From Candidatus Acidianus copahuensis (GTDB lineage: Archaea > Thermoproteota > Thermoprotei_A > Sulfolobales > Sulfolobaceae): a DNA stretch of 19,073 nucleotides. Positions 14,126 through 19,073 of the stretch are shown here, piece after piece. Both the position numbers and the translations under genes were made by a program. The stretch covers positions 1 through 19,073 of the forward strand of contig NZ_JFZT01000043.1 in NCBI RefSeq assembly GCF_000632495.1. Reading direction: 5' to 3'. The stretch's first letter is position 1. Each line of letters opens with the position of its first letter. The notes under the pieces were generated by a model. It was not told the DNA's origin and did not search any database. It saw nothing but the letters and a program-made list of their open reading frames with translations.

Positions 14126-15211
14126 ATGGAATGTAAAAAGCTAATTGTTGAAGGCATACATTTATCATTAAAAGGGTATTCTCCGGAGAAATCCTTCGAT
14201 TCTGCATTTAAGCTATATCCTTGCGGAAATAGAAGAGAACAATACGAGGAGTTTCTAGCATATCTAAAAAAATACATTTGTCTAAAAGGTATATATCCTG
14301 GTTATGAGATTTCAGAGGTTTTAGAGAAGGCTGATGATAATTGTTATTTATCCTTTTCCTTGCCAAATTGGATTTACAGTAGACTGTTTGCCCTTCTAGG
14401 TAAAGAAGGAATAAAAGGATTATTTAAAAGGAAAAGGTGGATAAGGATAAATACACTTAAAGTTGATATAAATTCTGTAAAAACATCGCTATTAACGCAA
14501 GGTATTTCTTTATTACCTACAGAGTTTTCGTTTCTTTTCGAAGTAGACAAAAGGGTTTCTTATACCGACCAATTTAAGGGCGGATTAGTAATTCCTCAGG
14601 ATAAATCTAGTGTAATAGCAGTCTCTTTTTTAGATCCTAGAGAAGGAGAAAGAATTCTTGAAATAGGATCTGCTCCTGGAGTAAAGACTTCCTTAATTCA
14701 ACAGATTACAAGAAATAGATCATATGTAATTGCCATAGATATATCTGAAAAGCGAATTAGAACGCAAAAGGAATTAATGATATTGTGGGGAGTAGAAAAC
14801 GTTGATCTGATAGTTGCTGACGGACTTCATCTTCCAATCAGAAAGGTTGATAAGGTCTTTATAGACGCTCCGTGTTCCAATAGCGGTACATTGAACGTGG
14901 ATCCATCAGTTCTCTTAAGAATAGAGAAGAAGGATATTTTAAGACTCTTTTCTATTCAGAAGGCCATACTTAGAGAAACACAAAGGCTAAAAACAAAGGT
15001 TGTGTATACAACATGTTCTCTTTTCCCAGAGGAAGGTGAAAAAGTAGTTGAGGAATTTGAGGACTATCTTGTTCCAATTAAAAATTGTGGACATGAAGGT
15101 TATAGGAAAAGTAGGGTTTGGCTTAGGGTTTTTAGAACATATCCTCACATTGATGAATCGGAAGGTTTCTTTATAGCTAAGCTTGACTTTTCCTCAATTC
15201 CTCAGGCATAG
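14126..15211 (+). CDS. NOL1/NOP2/Sun-family RNA cytosine-5 methyltransferase
   Basis: A SAM-dependent enzyme that makes m5C in rRNA or tRNA, 361 residues. An N-terminal RsmB/NusB-like helical part (about 1-95) precedes an RNA-binding segment (RWIRINTLKVD). The catalytic Rossmann domain follows: motif X-like GGLVIPQDKSS (152-162), motif I ILEIGSAPGVKT (177-188), AIDISEKR, motif IV IDAPCSNSGT with C250, and motif VI VVYTTCSLFPEEGE with the catalytic nucleophile C297. Both cysteines of the m5C mechanism are present. The target base cannot be told. The start is ATG at 14126, with in-frame stops directly upstream and TTTTAG centred about 28 bases before it as a possible TATA box. Its 3' end overlaps the convergent treT gene by 35 bases. 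Confidence 0.88.
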   Translation: MECKKLIVEGIHLSLKGYSPEKSFDSAFKLYPCGNRREQYEEFLAYLKKYICLKGIYPGYEISEVLEKADDNCYLSFSLPNWIYSRLFALLGKEGIKGLFKRKRWIRINTLKVDINSVKTSLLTQGISLLPTEFSFLFEVDKRVSYTDQFKGGLVIPQDKSSVIAVSFLDPREGERILEIGSAPGVKTSLIQQITRNRSYVIAIDISEKRIRTQKELMILWGVENVDLIVADGLHLPIRKVDKVFIDAPCSNSGTLNVDPSVLLRIEKKDILRLFSIQKAILRETQRLKTKVVYTTCSLFPEEGEKVVEEFEDYLVPIKNCGHEGYRKSRVWLRVFRTYPHIDESEGFFIAKLDFSSIPQA

Positions 15212-16406
15212 TTCTTTCGGTAACGTAGAGCATAGTCTCCATGTATTGTGTCATATGTCTAGTTATTAGGAAGTTGTTCTTTACATGTATTCTAGCTCTT
15301 TCACCAATTTCATTAGCTTGATCAGCATTCTTAATTGTGTGTATTATGTAGTGTGCAGCCCCTTCTATACTATTAACTAGATAACCTGTTATGCCATGAA
15401 TTATTTGTAGAGGAATACCTCCAGTTCTTCCACCAATTACAACTTTACCTTTCCACATTGCTTCACTAACTGTTAAGCCAAAGCCTTCTTTTATAGATTT
15501 CTGCATAACTACAGAGGCACCGGTCTGAAAAGCGTTTATTTCTAAATCGCTGTAAGGAGGCAACATTAGTAAATAGATATCTCTATCATTTTCAGCTTCT
15601 TTTACGGTTTTCTCGTATACTTCTTGTCCTTCTGGATCATCAGAGGCAGGACTCCCTACATAAGCTAGTTGCAGTTTGCCTAGGTGTTTCCTAGCCTCCT
15701 TAAATGCTTTGATAGCTCCAACTGGATCTTTTGCATAATCAAATCTAGATACTTGAACTACTAGAGGTTTATCATCATTTATACCGTATTTATGTAAAAT
15801 TCTTCTTACCGTTATCTCTTTAAGAGGTTTATTTTTGACGCTTAGCGGATCAATAGATGGTGGAATTAAGAACTGAGGAATATCTACATCGTCTCTAGCA
15901 AAAGCCGGAGCTGAAATTACCATAGCGTTATACTTTGATATTCTTTTTTTGAGAAAATCCCAAACCGGTGGATAAGGATTTGAAATATCTATGTGACACC
16001 TAAATATCCATTTTCCTTTCTTCTTAAAGTCTATGAGACCGAGTGGCTGTGGATCGTGGATCATTATTATATCGTAGTCTAAAGGAACTTCTGAGGCGTT
16101 AATTGCTTGCCATTTATCGTAAGTTTCAAACGCTTTTTCTGGGAGAACTCCGACTCCGTTTTGCAGGGAATTATGAAAGGATTTAGTAACCTTAAAGAAG
16201 TCTTCCTCCCCCCTTATTACTTTCCAATCTACATTAAGTCCAAGATCTTTCATAAGAGGTACCATTCTATTGAGTATTTCGGCTACTCCTCCGCCAGCCT
16301 TAGTCGAATTTATGTGTAATATTGAAAAGTCCTTCAATCTTTCAGCGACTTTATATATAGCGTAAAGTTCATCTTCTCCAATAATTTTTTCGTATTTCTC
16401 TATCAT
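15177..16406 (-). CDS. treT: Trehalose glycosyltransferring synthase (TreT), GT4 family
   Basis: Makes trehalose from glucose and a nucleotide-diphosphate glucose (reversible in some archaea). Trehalose is a compatible solute of Sulfolobales. It has 409 residues, the usual length, with a GT-B fold. Seen here: KAGGGVAEIL (36-45), the glycine-rich loop of the acceptor domain; MIHDPQPLG (115-123); FRCHIDIS (135-142); VSRFDYAKDP (219-228); and the EX7E motif in KEGFGLTVSEAMWKG (E307, E315) that binds the nucleotide sugar. GGRTGGIPLQI (325-335) completes the donor site. The match to TreT is close along the whole chain. The ATG overlaps the stop of the DUF5752 gene (ATGA), so the two are translationally coupled. 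Confidence 0.92.
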   Translation of the reverse strand: MIEKYEKIIGEDELYAIYKVAERLKDFSILHINSTKAGGGVAEILNRMVPLMKDLGLNVDWKVIRGEEDFFKVTKSFHNSLQNGVGVLPEKAFETYDKWQAINASEVPLDYDIIMIHDPQPLGLIDFKKKGKWIFRCHIDISNPYPPVWDFLKKRISKYNAMVISAPAFARDDVDIPQFLIPPSIDPLSVKNKPLKEITVRRILHKYGINDDKPLVVQVSRFDYAKDPVGAIKAFKEARKHLGKLQLAYVGSPASDDPEGQEVYEKTVKEAENDRDIYLLMLPPYSDLEINAFQTGASVVMQKSIKEGFGLTVSEAMWKGKVVIGGRTGGIPLQIIHGITGYLVNSIEGAAHYIIHTIKNADQANEIGERARIHVKNNFLITRHMTQYMETMLYVTERTMPEELRKSQA

Positions 16407-17053
16407 AGTAACTCATCCTCGAGCATTTCAACTATGTCATTTCTGAACTTTTCTTCATCGGTATATGTCTGAGGATCTATTGCGGATAACTTTTCTCCCA
16501 ACTCAATCAATCCGAAGTTTTCCTCTAACCAATTGCTTAGTTCATTCGTTTTTGACTCTCCAATAACTCGCTTGTAAACAAAGTGATAAAATATTGATCT
16601 TGCTGGAACGTTTCCTATAGCATCTAAGAACTCTGATAAAGTAGTAACTTCTAGCCCTAGAGGATATATAACTGGCTTGCAACTTATGAAGATAAAAGGA
16701 TAATCTCCCTTTCTATCAGTGAATCCTTTTGCCATCAGCTGAATTAACTCCTGCCTTATATCCTCTATAGTGAGAGGTTCACCTCCTTGAATGTCAGCTA
16801 TAATCTCGGCTAGATCTTCATCGTGAAGAGAATCTCTCAACCAAAAAGCAAAGTCATTCGGTAAATCCTCAGGTACTACATGAGATGAAAGTATAGGATG
16901 AAAAATATGATAGAATATTGAAAGCTTATCCACTTTAGATATGCCTTCAAGAAGTTCCTTAATATTGTTAGCTTTTATCCTTGTATATGTCGGTGGATAA
17001 TAAGCCGCGTAAAACTTGAATGGAATACCCTTACCTTTTGAATCAAGGTTCAT
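16403..17053 (-). CDS. DUF5752-family protein, with an internal duplication
   Basis: It has 216 residues and is soluble and acidic. It resembles the DUF5752 proteins encoded next to TreT in archaea; their function is not established. The chain contains two copies of one unit, residues about 12-89 and 119-194. Shared words are FKFYAAYYP / FIFISCKPV, LLEGISKVDKLSIFYHIF / FLDAIGNVPARSIFYHFV, and NDFAFWLRDSL / NELSNWLEENF, each ending in a helix (LAEIIADI / LGEKLSAI). The SIFYH core with its histidine and the WL of the next helix are kept in both. A TATA box (minus strand of 17074-17081) lies about 25 bases before the ATG, indicating a leaderless transcript that continues into treT. A regulatory or subunit role for TreT is inferred. 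Confidence 0.75.
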   Translation of the reverse strand: MNLDSKGKGIPFKFYAAYYPPTYTRIKANNIKELLEGISKVDKLSIFYHIFHPILSSHVVPEDLPNDFAFWLRDSLHDEDLAEIIADIQGGEPLTIEDIRQELIQLMAKGFTDRKGDYPFIFISCKPVIYPLGLEVTTLSEFLDAIGNVPARSIFYHFVYKRVIGESKTNELSNWLEENFGLIELGEKLSAIDPQTYTDEEKFRNDIVEMLEDELL

Positions 17054-17073
17054 AAGATATATATTCGAAAAAA

Positions 17074-17081
17074 CTTAAAAA
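17074..17081 (-). promoter_or_regulatory. TATA box of the DUF5752-treT unit
   Basis: TTTTTAAG on the minus strand, centred about 25 bases before the ATG at 17053. This is the normal spacing for a leaderless Sulfolobales transcript. Confidence 0.5.
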
Positions 17082-17101
17082 TTTATTTTTATAACGCTAT
17101 T

Positions 17102-17455
17102 TTATTCTGGATAAGCCTCAGCATACACTTCTTCATTAAGTTCTTCCGTTGCAGCTGACTTTAGTTCGTTTAGGTGTTCTAATACTTCCTGGAGGCTATT
17201 ATATTGTGTCTGAATATACTTTAATCTACCATAAGACATCATATAGGATCCAGGGCACAAGAACTGGTTTTTGACTACTATGGCATCTGCACCTATATCT
17301 AAAATAACGCTCATTGTAGCCTCTTTACTCATATTGTATGCAGGGTTCTCGTATTGCTCTACTACTTTCTTCTCGTCATCAATTATACCTATGATTTCAG
17401 CTTCCTCTAGTGGTCGTAATTGTTGTTCCTTGTTATATGTTACAGCTATTTTCAT
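17102..17455 (-). CDS. Small NifX/NafY-like fold protein, hypothetical
   Basis: It has 117 residues. The start MKIAVTYN, the loop EQYENPAYNM, and SVILDIGADAIVVKNQFLCPGSY resemble the dinitrogenase iron-molybdenum cofactor-binding fold (NifX/NafY/NifB C-terminal, PF02579): a strand, a helix after the charged loop, then a GADAIVV strand. This is a resemblance by pattern, not a firm assignment. The glycine-rich GGxG loop of that family is replaced by NQFLCPGSY with a single cysteine. The tail is acidic (ATEELNEEVYAEAYPE). It lies between the oxidase subunit gene and the DUF5752-treT pair on the same strand but appears to have its own promoter: CTTAAAT at 17483-17489 about 31 bases upstream. Such proteins in archaea may carry metal or cofactor intermediates. 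Confidence 0.6.
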   Translation of the reverse strand: MKIAVTYNKEQQLRPLEEAEIIGIIDDEKKVVEQYENPAYNMSKEATMSVILDIGADAIVVKNQFLCPGSYMMSYGRLKYIQTQYNSLQEVLEHLNELKSAATEELNEEVYAEAYPE

Positions 17456-17482
17456 ATTCCCAATGGTACTTAATCTTTGTCG

Positions 17483-17489
17483 CTTAAAT
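17483..17489 (-). promoter_or_regulatory. Possible TATA box of the 117-residue gene
   Basis: ATTTAAG on the minus strand, about 31 bases before the ATG at 17455, within an AT-rich 129-base gap after the oxidase gene. This suggests the small gene is transcribed from its own promoter. Confidence 0.35.
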
Positions 17490-17539
17490 ATATTAGCTTA
17501 TATATTTCCGTAATCCATTTTTAATTATTCTATATAATA

Positions 17540-17584
17540 TCTAAATATTTAAAATTTAAAATAAAAAGTAAGTTAAGAGAAAAG
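17540..17584 (-). terminator. T-rich termination region after the oxidase gene
   Basis: Directly after the oxidase stop, the minus strand runs through several T-tracts (CTTTTCTC, CTTTTTATTTTAAATTTTAAA). Archaeal RNA polymerase stops at such oligo-T runs without needing a hairpin. Position and strand fit; function is inferred. Confidence 0.35.

Positions 17585-19073
<1,489 letters not shown>

Overview
The window looks like chromosomal DNA of a thermoacidophilic archaeon of the order Sulfolobales. It is AT-rich. Many genes look leaderless, with a TATA-like box about 25-30 bases before the start codon. It carries a trehalose glycosyltransferring synthase (TreT), a B-type haem-copper oxidase subunit I, a LysO-type exporter, a NOL1/NOP2/Sun RNA methyltransferase and Sulfolobus-style TnpB elements. 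I cannot name the species. TreT plus a B-type oxidase fits Sulfolobus, Sulfurisphaera, Acidianus or relatives.

Layout. 1-1455: the left-end side of a TnpB-only IS200/IS605-type element on the minus strand. Its tnpB is frame-disrupted and runs off the window. 1456-1880: a stretch holding the diverged, inverted partner (copy A) of a repeat found again near 13.7 kb. 1881-5067: an assortment of small genes: a SAM methyltransferase, two membrane-anchored surface proteins, and a winged-helix regulator placed directly before a LysO-like exporter. 5047-10725: a tight minus-strand cluster. In order of transcription it encodes a DUF255/YyaL thioredoxin-fold protein, a short-chain dehydrogenase, a TenA protein, an unknown protein, a membrane glycosyltransferase and another unknown protein.

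10890-12170: a second TnpB-only element, intact. It has a left-end hairpin, a TATA box, a complete D/E/D RuvC site and a strongly folded 3' end that is a good omega-RNA candidate. 12420-13067: a heavily sequon-rich secreted protein with an InlB-type beta repeat. 13068-14125: about 1 kb without a sound gene. It contains a broken small ORF, a tiny hydrophobic ORF, repeat copy B, a block of nested inverted repeats and a possible C/D box sRNA. 14126-15211: the RNA m5C methyltransferase, overlapping tail to tail with the next gene. 15177-17455: TreT, its DUF5752 neighbour and a small NifX-like protein, all on the minus strand. 17585-19073: an oxidase subunit I gene cut by the window edge.

How the parts fit. 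DUF5752 and TreT overlap by ATGA and probably act together in trehalose metabolism. The DUF255-SDR-TenA-unknown-glycosyltransferase run is tightly spaced (overlap or gaps of 5-30 bases) and reads as one transcription unit of unknown joint purpose. The two TnpB elements share a left-end design but encode different TnpB subfamilies, and one is decayed. The most unusual material is the 13.2-14.1 kb gene-poor block.
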